In this document: positions 21,658 through 29,585 of the stretch, one piece after another | Layout: each line of letters starts with the position of its first letter | How positions within the stretch are numbered: position 1 is the stretch's first letter | Source of the DNA: Candidatus Scatomorpha stercoravium | GTDB lineage: Bacteria > Bacillota > Clostridia > Oscillospirales > Oscillospiraceae | Assembly: GCA_018716005.1 (NCBI GenBank) | Contig: DVKN01000007.1 | Span: forward strand, 1 to 29,769 | Reading direction: 5' to 3' | DNA: 29,769 bases | The notes under the pieces: model-generated | What the model was told of the DNA's origin: nothing | Seen by the model: the letters and a program-made list of their open reading frames with translations, nothing else | Database searches by the model: none | Position numbers and translations under genes: made by a program

Positions 21658-23469
21658 GTGAAGCTGAATCCAGGTACATATGAGGGCTGCGCGCGCGGAT
21701 ACGGCGGCAGGCTCTATGTGAGCGCCGAGGTCTCCGAGGGGAGCATCCTCAGCGTAAAGATAACCAAGCACCGCGAATACCGCGGCATAGCCTGGGGGCT
21801 GAACACCACGCCCATCGAGAGCTTCCCCGGGCTCATAGTCAAATACCAGAGCCTCAACATTCCCCCGGTAACGGGCGCGGACGTCACCTGCGAGGCCATC
21901 CTCGGCGCGGTTTCCGCCGCCCTCGCGGCCGCGGGCGCGTCCGAGGAGGACATAGCCGCGCTCCGCTCCGCCCCCGGCCCCGTGCCGCCCGAGTATGAGG
22001 ACGAGGTCCGCCATGTCGACGTCGTGGTCTGCGGCGCGGGCGCGGGCGGCCTCGCCGCCGCCATCGAGGTCAAGGAGGCCGGCGGCGACGTCGTGATTGT
22101 GGAGAAGCAGGGCGTGACCGGCGGCGCGACCGCGCGCTCCGGCGGCAAGCTCCTCGGCGCGGGCACCGAATGGCAGAAGCGCCAGGGCATCTACGACAGC
22201 GAGAACATGGTCTACGACTACCTCATGGAGGTGGGCGACCGGCAGGGCAAATTCATGGACGCCGGGAAGACCCGCTATCTCGTCGACAACCTGAACTCCA
22301 CCATAGAATGGCTCAGCTCCATCGAGGCCACCGTGAAGGGCGATGAGGAAGAGATACTGGCCATGCCGTATCAGGAGCTCTCCCGCCCGCGCAGGAAGGA
22401 CGGCGCGCTCAAGACGAGCTACCACGTCCTCGACGTCGAGGCCATACACAAGAGCCTCCAGCCCTGGAGGGTGCACAATTCCCCCGGAGGCGGCGGCCAG
22501 ACGAACGGCCAGGGCGGCGAGATTTCCACCCCGCTCACGCTCTACTATGAGAACGACATCGGCGGCGAGATAATCTACAACACCGCCATGCAGGAGCTGC
22601 TCACCGACGAATACGGCGCGGTGACCGGCGTCGTATGCCGCCGCGCGAACGGCGCGAAGCTGACGCTCTACGCCCGCCGCGGCGTGATAATCGCCACCGG
22701 CGGCTACGCGCGGAACAAGGAGATGTGCTCCCGCTACCCCGTGGCGCACTACTTCAGCAACGTCCCGTGCGGGAACGTCGGCGAGGGCCTCACGGCCGCC
22801 GAGAGGATAGGCGCGCTCAACTACGAGCACCCGGCCGTGCAGGTGGTCTACACCTCGCTGAGCTGCGGCGTCGGCATAAACGACGAGAGCGGCCTCATAG
22901 TGAACAGCCGCGGCGAGCGCGTCGTAAACGAGTGGACCTATCAGTACACGGTCTCGGACGCCATCGCACGCTCCGGCAGCAGCTGCGGCTGGTACATAAC
23001 CAGCGGCGACGAGCCCTATCCGACCGTGCGCTACGGCTTCGCCCAGGCTGTCGAGGGCAAGAGCCGCGACTACGCCGCCGACAGCATAGAGGAGCTGGCC
23101 GTGAAGATAAAGGCCGACCCCGCCGTGCTGAAGGCCACATACGAGCGCTACTGCGAGCTCGTGGAAAAGGGCGCCGACGAGGACTTCGGGAAGCCCGCGA
23201 AGTTCCTCCACCCCATAAAGGGGCCGAAGTTCGCCGCGCTCAGGCTCCACCCCTGCGTGACCGTCACCTTCGGCGGGCTGGACACCGACCTCTCGGCGCG
23301 CGTAATACGCCCCGACGGGAGCGTCATACCCCGCCTGTACGCGGCCGGCGAGGTCGCCGGTACGGGAATGTACGGCACGCAGTACCCCACCTGCGGCACC
23401 TCCATAGGCAGCGCGCTCTTCTACGGCCGCATAGCCGGACGCGCCGTCATGGATAAGAAGATGCTTTGA
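21658..23469 (+). CDS. FMN-binding/FAD fumarate-reductase-like flavoenzyme
   Basis: A 603-residue flavoprotein. Residues 1-90 form an FMN-binding domain and about 118-600 an FAD_binding_2 domain (VDVVVCGAGAGGLAAAIEVKEAGG; VTGGATARSGGKL; GVIIATGGYARN; the end FGGLDTD ... YAAGEVAGTGMYGTQYPTCGTSIG). This design is shared by fumarate and urocanate reductases, and FAD domains of this class also include ketosteroid delta-1 dehydrogenases and, as I recall, the C. scindens BaiJ/BaiP 5-alpha-reductases. There is no signal peptide, so it is cytosolic. The flavinylation motif is altered (TGADVT, Asp75 where Ser/Thr is expected). It probably reduces a C=C bond of an unsaturated bile acid. GTG start at 21658 with GAGGAGG before it. 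Confidence 0.88.
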   Translation: MKLNPGTYEGCARGYGGRLYVSAEVSEGSILSVKITKHREYRGIAWGLNTTPIESFPGLIVKYQSLNIPPVTGADVTCEAILGAVSAALAAAGASEEDIAALRSAPGPVPPEYEDEVRHVDVVVCGAGAGGLAAAIEVKEAGGDVVIVEKQGVTGGATARSGGKLLGAGTEWQKRQGIYDSENMVYDYLMEVGDRQGKFMDAGKTRYLVDNLNSTIEWLSSIEATVKGDEEEILAMPYQELSRPRRKDGALKTSYHVLDVEAIHKSLQPWRVHNSPGGGGQTNGQGGEISTPLTLYYENDIGGEIIYNTAMQELLTDEYGAVTGVVCRRANGAKLTLYARRGVIIATGGYARNKEMCSRYPVAHYFSNVPCGNVGEGLTAAERIGALNYEHPAVQVVYTSLSCGVGINDESGLIVNSRGERVVNEWTYQYTVSDAIARSGSSCGWYITSGDEPYPTVRYGFAQAVEGKSRDYAADSIEELAVKIKADPAVLKATYERYCELVEKGADEDFGKPAKFLHPIKGPKFAALRLHPCVTVTFGGLDTDLSARVIRPDGSVIPRLYAAGEVAGTGMYGTQYPTCGTSIGSALFYGRIAGRAVMDKKML

Positions 23470-23490
23470 GGCCGTTGCGGAGAAACGGCC
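23470..23490 (+). other. Intercistronic hairpin upstream of baiH
   Basis: GGCCGTT (23470-23476), a 7-base loop, and AACGGCC (23484-23490); no U-run. Confidence 0.45.
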
Positions 23491-23542
23491 GGCCGGCGGC
23501 AGCGCCGGATGAGTAAAATGATTTGAGAGGACAACTGACACC

Positions 23543-25528
23543 ATGGACATGAAAGACTCTAAGCTGTTTTCCCCGCTCAAGGTGGGCTCCCTGACGCTGC
23601 GCAACCGCGTCGGCATGGCCCCCATGAGCATGGACTACGAGGCGAAGGACGGCACCGTGCCCAAGCGCCTCGCGGACATCTTCGTCCGCCGCGCCGAGGG
23701 CGGCACCGGCTATGTCATGATAGACGCCGTCACGATTGACCGCAAGTACCAGTACATAGGCAAGACCACCTGCCTCGACTCCGACGACCTGGTCCCGCAG
23801 TTCCGCGAGTTCGCCCAGCGCGTCGCCGCCACCGGCAGCACCCTCGTGCCCCAGATTATCCACCCCGGCCCGGAGAGCATCTGCGGCTTCCGCGGCATCC
23901 CGCCCCTGGGCCCGAGCGTCAACACCAACGCCAACTGCCACGTCTCCCGCGCGATGACCATCGACGAGATACACGAGGTCGTCAAGCAGTTCGGCCAGGC
24001 CGCCAGGAGGGTGGAGGAGGCCGGCTGCGGCGCCATCGGCCTGCACTGCGCCCACGCCTACATGATGCCCGGCGCCTTCCTGAGCCCGCTGCGCAACAAG
24101 CGCATGGACGAGTACGGCGGCTGCATCGACAACCGCGCCCGCTTCATCCTCGAGGTCATAGCCGAGGTACGCGCGAACGTCAGCCCCGACTTCCCGATTT
24201 TCCTGCGCGTCTCCGGCAGCGAGCGCGTCGAGGGCGGCAACAGCCTCGAGGAGATGCTCTACCTCGCGCCCAAGTTTGAGGCGGCCGGCGTCAACCTCAT
24301 CGAGGTCTCCGGCGGCACCCAGTACGAGGGCCTCGAGAACATTATCCCCAGCCACGGCAAGCACATAGGCATGAACGTCTATGAGGCCAGCGAGATAAAG
24401 AAGGTCGTCAACATCCCCGTCTACGCCGTCGGTAAGATAAACGACATCCGCTACGCCGCCGACATAGTCGAGCGCGGCCTCGTGGACGGCGTGAGCATGG
24501 GCCGCCCCCTGCTCGCCGACCCCGACCTCTGCAACAAGGCCTACGAGAACCGCTTCGACGACATCACCCCCTGCGGAAGCTGCGGCGGCAGCTGCATCAC
24601 CCGCACCGCGGAGCGTCCCCAGTGCCGCTGCCATATCAACCCGCGCGTCGGCCATGAGTACGACTATCCCGACAACCCGACCGACAAGCCGAAGAAGACC
24701 CTCATCATCGGCGCGGGCCCCGGCGGCATGTACGCCGCCGTCACCGCCGCCGAGCGCGGCCACGACGTCACCGTCTGGGAGGCCGACGACAAGATAGGCG
24801 GCCAGCTCAACCTCGCCGTCACCAGCCCCGGCAAGCAGGAGATGACGAAGTGGCTCGTCCACCTCAACTACCGCGCGAAGAAGGCCGGCGTCAAGTTCGA
24901 GTTCGGCAGGGAGGCCACCGTCGAGGCCGTCCGCGAGTTCAATCCCGACGCGGTTATCGTCGCCACCGGCGCGAAGCCGCTCATCCCGCCCATCAAGGGC
25001 ACGCAGGAGTATCCCGTCCGCACCGCTCACGACTACCTCAGGGGCAAGTTCGTCATCCCGAAGGGCCGCGTGTGCATCCTCGGCGGCGGCGAAGTCGCCT
25101 GCGAGACGGCCGAGACGATACTCGCCAACGCCCGTCCGACCGCGTTCACCCGCGGCTTCGACGCGAGCATCGGCGACGTCGAGGTCACCATCATAGAGAT
25201 GCTCCCCCAGATCCTCACCGGCGTCTGCATGCCCAACAGGGCGCCCCTTATGCGCACGCTGAAGGCCAACGGGGTTGACATCAACGTAAATACCAAGGTA
25301 CTCGAGGTCACCGACCACGACGTAAAGGTCCAGAGGAAGGACGGCACCGAGGAGTGGCTCCGCGGCTTCGACTACATCATCTTCGGCCTCGGCGCCCGCA
25401 ATTACGATCCCCTCAGCGAAGAACTCAAGGCCTTTGTCCCCGAGGTGCACGTTATCGGCGACGCCGTCAAGGCCCGCCAGAGCAGCGACGCCATGTGGGA
25501 AGGCTTCGAGGTCGCATATAACCTGTAA
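23543..25528 (+). CDS. baiH: BaiH, NADH:flavin oxidoreductase
   Basis: A 661-residue FMN/4Fe-4S/FAD enzyme with close correspondence to C. scindens BaiH: RVGMAPMSMDYEAKDGTVPKRLAD, GTGYVMIDAVTID, VPQIIHPGPES, the AGCGAI-LHCAHAY block and GFDASIGDVEVT. The cluster cysteines CGSCGGSC are at 344-351, followed by CRCHINP. The Rossmann part is IIGAGPGGMYAAVTAAERG. BaiH was first named for 7-beta/delta-4 substrates; reconstitution work assigned it reduction of the delta-6 bond of the 3-oxo-4,6-diene. AGAGG is 12 bases before the first ATG; the ATG six bases further on is also possible, but the MDMK start agrees with the homologue. Confidence 0.95.
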   Translation: MDMKDSKLFSPLKVGSLTLRNRVGMAPMSMDYEAKDGTVPKRLADIFVRRAEGGTGYVMIDAVTIDRKYQYIGKTTCLDSDDLVPQFREFAQRVAATGSTLVPQIIHPGPESICGFRGIPPLGPSVNTNANCHVSRAMTIDEIHEVVKQFGQAARRVEEAGCGAIGLHCAHAYMMPGAFLSPLRNKRMDEYGGCIDNRARFILEVIAEVRANVSPDFPIFLRVSGSERVEGGNSLEEMLYLAPKFEAAGVNLIEVSGGTQYEGLENIIPSHGKHIGMNVYEASEIKKVVNIPVYAVGKINDIRYAADIVERGLVDGVSMGRPLLADPDLCNKAYENRFDDITPCGSCGGSCITRTAERPQCRCHINPRVGHEYDYPDNPTDKPKKTLIIGAGPGGMYAAVTAAERGHDVTVWEADDKIGGQLNLAVTSPGKQEMTKWLVHLNYRAKKAGVKFEFGREATVEAVREFNPDAVIVATGAKPLIPPIKGTQEYPVRTAHDYLRGKFVIPKGRVCILGGGEVACETAETILANARPTAFTRGFDASIGDVEVTIIEMLPQILTGVCMPNRAPLMRTLKANGVDINVNTKVLEVTDHDVKVQRKDGTEEWLRGFDYIIFGLGARNYDPLSEELKAFVPEVHVIGDAVKARQSSDAMWEGFEVAYNL

Positions 25529-25541
25529 CCCAGCGCAGCCG

Positions 25542-25566
25542 CTCCGGGGCGGCAAACGCCCCGGAG
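25542..25566 (+). other. Intercistronic hairpin between baiH and baiG
   Basis: CTCCGGGGCG (25542-25551), loop GCAAA, and a perfect 10-bp complement (25557-25566). It is not followed by T residues; AAGGAGG of baiG comes next. Confidence 0.6.
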
Positions 25567-25591
25567 GACACCACCAAGGAGGAGAAAAAGC

Positions 25592-27013
25592 ATGGATGCT
25601 ACAGTAAACAAAAACTACATGAAGGGCTTTGTGCCCTTCGCCATGGCCGCGGCCCTGGTCAGCCTCGCCGGCGGCTTCACCGCGTCTATCCCCAACAACA
25701 TAGTCAGCGCCTGGGGCCTGGATTCCACCTGGGTCACCTGGATCACCCTCTCGATGAGCATGGGCATGGCCGCCTGCGCGCCTGTCCTCGGCAAGCTCGG
25801 CGACATCTTCGGCCGCCGCGGCGCCGCCCTCGTCGGCATAGCCCTCATGGCCATCGGCGAGCTCGCCATCGGCCTCGCGCCCGACGGGGCCATCTGGATG
25901 GTCCTCGCCGCCAGGTTCGTCGTCGGCGTCGGCGCGGCCGCCATTTCCCCGACCGTCATCGCCTACATCACCAGCGAGTTCCCGCCCGTGAAGATGGGCA
26001 ACGGCTTCGCCGTCTACATGGCGCTCTCCAGCGGCATGGTCATCTTTGGACCCACCGTCGGCGGCCTTATCTTCCAGGCCACCCAGAACTGGCGCCTCAT
26101 CCTCTACATCTGCGCCGGCCTCGCCGCTCTCTGCTTCGTCATCTGCCTCGTCACCATGAAGAAGGAGACCGGCCCCAGGAAGGGCCTCGCCGGCTTCGAC
26201 ATCTTCGGCGGCATCTTCATCATCCTCGGCTTCTCCCTGGTGCTCTGCGTGCCGACCGTCGGCCAGGGCGCGGGCGGCTGGCTCGGCACCGCCAGCCTCG
26301 CTGTTATTGGCTGCACCGTCGTTGCGCTCATAGTCCTCTTCCTCGCCGAGCGCAAGGCCAAGAACCCCATCCTCAACGGCAAGTTCATGGCCCGCAAGGA
26401 GTTCATCCTCCCCGTCGTCGTCCTCTTCCTCACCCAGGGCCTCATGCAGGCCTGCATGACGAACACCATCCGCTTCTCGATGATGTTCGACCCGACCAGC
26501 TCCGTCGCCAGCTTCGCGACCTCCATCATGTACGTCGGCATGACCATCGGCAACATCGCCGTGGCCCCGCTCTCCAACAAGCACGAGCCGCGCTACATCT
26601 CCGTCCTCGCGCTGCTCTTCTGCCTCGTCGGCGCCGCCATCCAGCTGCTCTTCACGGCTGAGTCCGGCTTCGTCCTGTTCGCCTCCAGCCTGTTCTTCAT
26701 CGGCCTGGGCCTCGGCGGCAACGGCACCATCTTCATGAAGGTCGCCCTCTCCGGCCTCGACCCGCAGATCGCGGGCGCCGGCAGCGGCACCTACACCGTG
26801 TTCCGCGATATGTCCGCCCCCTTCGGCGTCGCGGTGTTCAGCTCCATGTTCGTCGGCGGCTATGCCGCCGCCCAGCAGGCGGGCGACGCCGCCGCCCTCG
26901 GCGCGGCCGTCGTCAGCTCCATGCACAACGTCGCCTGGGTCCAGATGGCCTGCGTCGTCGTCGGCATGGTCGTCTGCCTGATGCTCCCCAAGATTTACAG
27001 CAAGAAGGCCTGA
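25592..27013 (+). CDS. baiG: Bile acid transporter BaiG (MFS)
   Basis: A 473-residue major facilitator of the DHA2-like drug:proton group with many hydrophobic segments (probably 14) in the cytoplasmic membrane. MFS motif A appears as GKLGDIFGRRGA after helix 2. The sequence follows C. scindens BaiG (NYxKGFVPFA, LGRR-type loop, NGKFMARKEFxLPVxxLFLTQGLM, GLGGNxTIFMKVALSGL, FRDxSAPFGVAVF). BaiG imports primary bile acids with protons. Here baiG comes after baiH rather than before it. The ribosome site is AAGGAGGAG. Confidence 0.95.
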   Translation: MDATVNKNYMKGFVPFAMAAALVSLAGGFTASIPNNIVSAWGLDSTWVTWITLSMSMGMAACAPVLGKLGDIFGRRGAALVGIALMAIGELAIGLAPDGAIWMVLAARFVVGVGAAAISPTVIAYITSEFPPVKMGNGFAVYMALSSGMVIFGPTVGGLIFQATQNWRLILYICAGLAALCFVICLVTMKKETGPRKGLAGFDIFGGIFIILGFSLVLCVPTVGQGAGGWLGTASLAVIGCTVVALIVLFLAERKAKNPILNGKFMARKEFILPVVVLFLTQGLMQACMTNTIRFSMMFDPTSSVASFATSIMYVGMTIGNIAVAPLSNKHEPRYISVLALLFCLVGAAIQLLFTAESGFVLFASSLFFIGLGLGGNGTIFMKVALSGLDPQIAGAGSGTYTVFRDMSAPFGVAVFSSMFVGGYAAAQQAGDAAALGAAVVSSMHNVAWVQMACVVVGMVVCLMLPKIYSKKA

Positions 27014-27025
27014 GACATTCAAACC

Positions 27026-27051
27026 GGCCCCCTGCCCTAAAGCAGGGGGCC
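27026..27051 (+). other. Intercistronic hairpin between baiG and baiI
   Basis: GGCCCCCTGC (27026-27035), loop CCTAAA, and a perfect 10-bp complement (27042-27051), followed by TATTGAGA with no U-run. It could reduce readthrough from baiG but is not a standard terminator. Confidence 0.6.
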
Positions 27052-27071
27052 TATTGAGAAAGGAGCAACCC

Positions 27072-27578
27072 TTGACTATTCCTGCCGATAAGGAAATCAC
27101 CGAACTCGTACGCGAGATACTCACCGAGGCCGGCAAGGGCTATACCCCCGAGCAGCTAGCCGAAATCCCCAACATCCTCGCCACCAAGTACAAGTACTGG
27201 TGGTGCATAGACATGCAGATGTGGGACCTGCTCCCCGAGGTCTATACCGAGCCCTTCGAGGCCTATTCCAACGGCCGCCTGGTGCCCAACAAGTGCATTC
27301 AGGACCAGGTCGACCGCGCCGCCGTCGTGTGCAACGACTCGATGGTGCCGACCCACATGGGCCACAACCCCATCGTGCAGTTCACCGGCGAGCGCTCCTG
27401 CCGCCTGCTCACCCGCCTGAACGACTACCACACCTATAAGGACGACGGCTCCACCTACGAGGGCTGGGCCCTTTACGTGGACGACATGGTGAAGTGCGAC
27501 GACGGCGTCTGGCGCATAAAGACCCTGCGCCTCACCTACCGCAAGATACTGGGCAAACTTCGCACCCTGGGAGTTTAA
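27072..27578 (+). CDS. baiI: BaiI-like SnoaL-fold protein (putative 7-beta-dehydratase)
   Basis: A 168-residue NTF2-fold protein homologous to BaiE but longer at its N-terminus. YWWCIDMQMWD aligns with BaiE YFRCLDSKDWD (Tyr42 and Asp47 for Tyr30 and Asp35), EAYSNGRL with TSYSNGKL, and THMGHNPIV with MHMGHTPEI (His95 for His83). In C. scindens the gene after baiG/H is baiI, proposed to dehydrate 7-beta-hydroxy (ursodeoxycholate-type) intermediates; the symbol is given by this homology and position. The start is a TTG at 27072, set by AAAGGAG (27059-27065) six bases upstream. The stop overlaps the next start by one base (TAATG). Confidence 0.82.
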   Translation: MTIPADKEITELVREILTEAGKGYTPEQLAEIPNILATKYKYWWCIDMQMWDLLPEVYTEPFEAYSNGRLVPNKCIQDQVDRAAVVCNDSMVPTHMGHNPIVQFTGERSCRLLTRLNDYHTYKDDGSTYEGWALYVDDMVKCDDGVWRIKTLRLTYRKILGKLRTLGV

Positions 27579-27580
27579 TG

Positions 27581-29560
27581 ATGAACGACACCTGCTTCAA
27601 GCTGCTCGAGCCGGGCAAGATAGGCCGCCTCGAGCTCAAAAACCGCATAATCCTCGCCCCCATGGGCACCATCGTGGGCAACCTCGGCCCGCGCGGCGTC
27701 GAATACTTCGTCGAGCGCGCCAGGGGCGGCGCGGCCATGCTCATGTGCAACATAGTCGCGTCCGACTACTTCGAGGACCCCAGCCACTCCATTTTCCTCA
27801 ACGACCATAGCACGCCGTATTTTAAGGAGCTGTGCGAGCGCGCCCACGCCCTGGGCAGCAAGGTCTGCGCCCAGCTGCACCCCGGCAACGGCCGCATCGG
27901 CGGGCCCAGCCTGCGCTACCCCGTGCCGATAAGCGCGAGCGCCTGCCCCTGGATGCATGCCCCGCAGGTCATGTGCCACGAGCTGAGCGTCGACGAGATA
28001 CACAAGCTCGAGGACGACTACCGCGCCGCCGCGCAGCGCGCCGTCGGCGCCGGCTGCGACGCCATCGAGATTCACGCCTACGGCGGCTACCTCACCGACC
28101 AGTTCCTCACCGCGCGCTGGAATAAGCGCACGGACGAGTACGGCGGGGACCTGGACGGCCGCATGCGCTTCCTCAGGGAGCTCATCGCCATCTCCAAGGA
28201 GGTCGGCGGAGCGGACTTCCCGGTCATCGTCAAGTACTGCCCCGACCACTACCTGCCCGTCGAAGAGGGCTACCGCGGCATAGAGGAGGGCCTCGAGCTC
28301 ACGCGCAAGCTGCTCGAGTGCGGCGTGGACGCGCTCCACGTCGACGCCGGCTGCCATGACGACTGGTACCTCGCCATGCCGCCCGACTACATCCAGGAGA
28401 TGACCCTCCAGGCCCGCAGCGCCAAGGCCGTCAGGGAGATAAGCACCGTGCCCGTCCTGACCCACGGCCGCTACTCCAACGTCGAGAAGGCCGAGAGCGT
28501 CCTGCGCCACGACGTCTGCGACTTCACGGTCATAGGCCGCGGCCTCCTCGCCGACCCCGAGCTGCCCAACAAGCTCGCCGAGGGCCGCGCCGAGGACATC
28601 CGCCCCTGCATCTCCTGCAACGAGGGCTGCATAGCCCGCTCCTACGCGCTAAAGAACGCCACCTGCGCCGTGAACCCTGTCTGCGGCCATGAGATAGACG
28701 GCGGCATCCCCAAGGCGAAGACGCCCCTGCGCGTCCTCGTCGTCGGCGCCGGCCCCGGCGGCTGCACCGCCGCGCTCTACGCGAAGGCCGCCGGCCACGA
28801 GGTCGAGCTCTGGGAGAAGAGCGCCTCCATCGGCGGCAACGCCCTCGCGGCGAGCCAGCCCTACTTCAAGGCCGATATGCACGCCCTCATGACCTGGTAC
28901 AAGCTCCAGCTCGCCAAGGCCGGCGTGCCCGTCCGCTACTGCCGCGAGGCCAACCACGACAACGCGGCCGCCTGGAAGCCCGACAGGATAATCTGGGCCG
29001 CCGGCGGCGCGCCGATACTGCCCGCGAGCATCCCGGGCCTCGACGGCTACAGCGTCTACTCCGCCACCGACGCGCTCAGGAACCTCGTCGACGTCGGCGA
29101 GCGCATAGTCATGGTCGGCGGCGGCATGGTCGGCATCGAGGCCGCGCTGCACTTCGACCGCATGGGCAAGCAGGTCACCGTCATCGAGATGGCGAAGAAG
29201 ATGCTGCCACAGCCGATGTTCAAGATGAACGGCGACCTGCTCAAGAAGATGATGCGCGAGAGCGGCATCACCTTCCGCACCAGCACCAAGCTCGTGTCCG
29301 TCGACAGCACCCGCACCCACACCGCCGTGACGGTCGAGGGTTCCGAGGGTGAGGACACCATAGAGTGCGACACCGTCCTCATGGCCCTGGGCTTCGCCCC
29401 CACGGCCAAGGCCGGCGAGGCCCTCGCCGACATCTGCCCCGTCATAGCGATAGGCGACGCGGTGGAGGCCAGGAAGATTCTCTACGCCACGACCGACGCT
29501 TACAACGCCGTCCTCGGGCTTGAGAATCCGGAAACCATAGACTTCAGCGACAAAGGCTGA
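27581..29560 (+). CDS. Fourth FMN/4Fe-4S/FAD ene-reductase of the cluster
   Basis: A 659-residue member of the same family as BaiCD and BaiH: FMN barrel (LLEPGKIGRLELKNRIILAPMGT), cluster cysteines CISCNEGC at 343-350 with a fourth in KNATCAVNP, and Rossmann motifs VVGAGPGGCTAALYAKAAG and VMVGGGMVGIEAALHFD. The barrel motif IHAYGGYLTDQFLTARWNKR lacks the second histidine found in BaiCD (FHGGHSYL) and BaiH (LHCAHAYM). It is not a near duplicate of the other three. Two tandem ATGs (27578 and 27581) are possible; I prefer the second because GGGAG is seven bases away. Coupling to baiI suggests the two act on the same intermediate, perhaps in a 7-beta branch; that is inference. Confidence 0.88.
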   Translation: MNDTCFKLLEPGKIGRLELKNRIILAPMGTIVGNLGPRGVEYFVERARGGAAMLMCNIVASDYFEDPSHSIFLNDHSTPYFKELCERAHALGSKVCAQLHPGNGRIGGPSLRYPVPISASACPWMHAPQVMCHELSVDEIHKLEDDYRAAAQRAVGAGCDAIEIHAYGGYLTDQFLTARWNKRTDEYGGDLDGRMRFLRELIAISKEVGGADFPVIVKYCPDHYLPVEEGYRGIEEGLELTRKLLECGVDALHVDAGCHDDWYLAMPPDYIQEMTLQARSAKAVREISTVPVLTHGRYSNVEKAESVLRHDVCDFTVIGRGLLADPELPNKLAEGRAEDIRPCISCNEGCIARSYALKNATCAVNPVCGHEIDGGIPKAKTPLRVLVVGAGPGGCTAALYAKAAGHEVELWEKSASIGGNALAASQPYFKADMHALMTWYKLQLAKAGVPVRYCREANHDNAAAWKPDRIIWAAGGAPILPASIPGLDGYSVYSATDALRNLVDVGERIVMVGGGMVGIEAALHFDRMGKQVTVIEMAKKMLPQPMFKMNGDLLKKMMRESGITFRTSTKLVSVDSTRTHTAVTVEGSEGEDTIECDTVLMALGFAPTAKAGEALADICPVIAIGDAVEARKILYATTDAYNAVLGLENPETIDFSDKG

Positions 29561-29585
29561 CAACATTATAAGGAGGAAATTTATC

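Noticed and set aside
23447..27136. 1229-residue minus-strand frame opposite baiH/baiG
   Set aside because: Spans two well-identified genes and an intergenic hairpin, with compositionally biased product; a shadow of codon bias.
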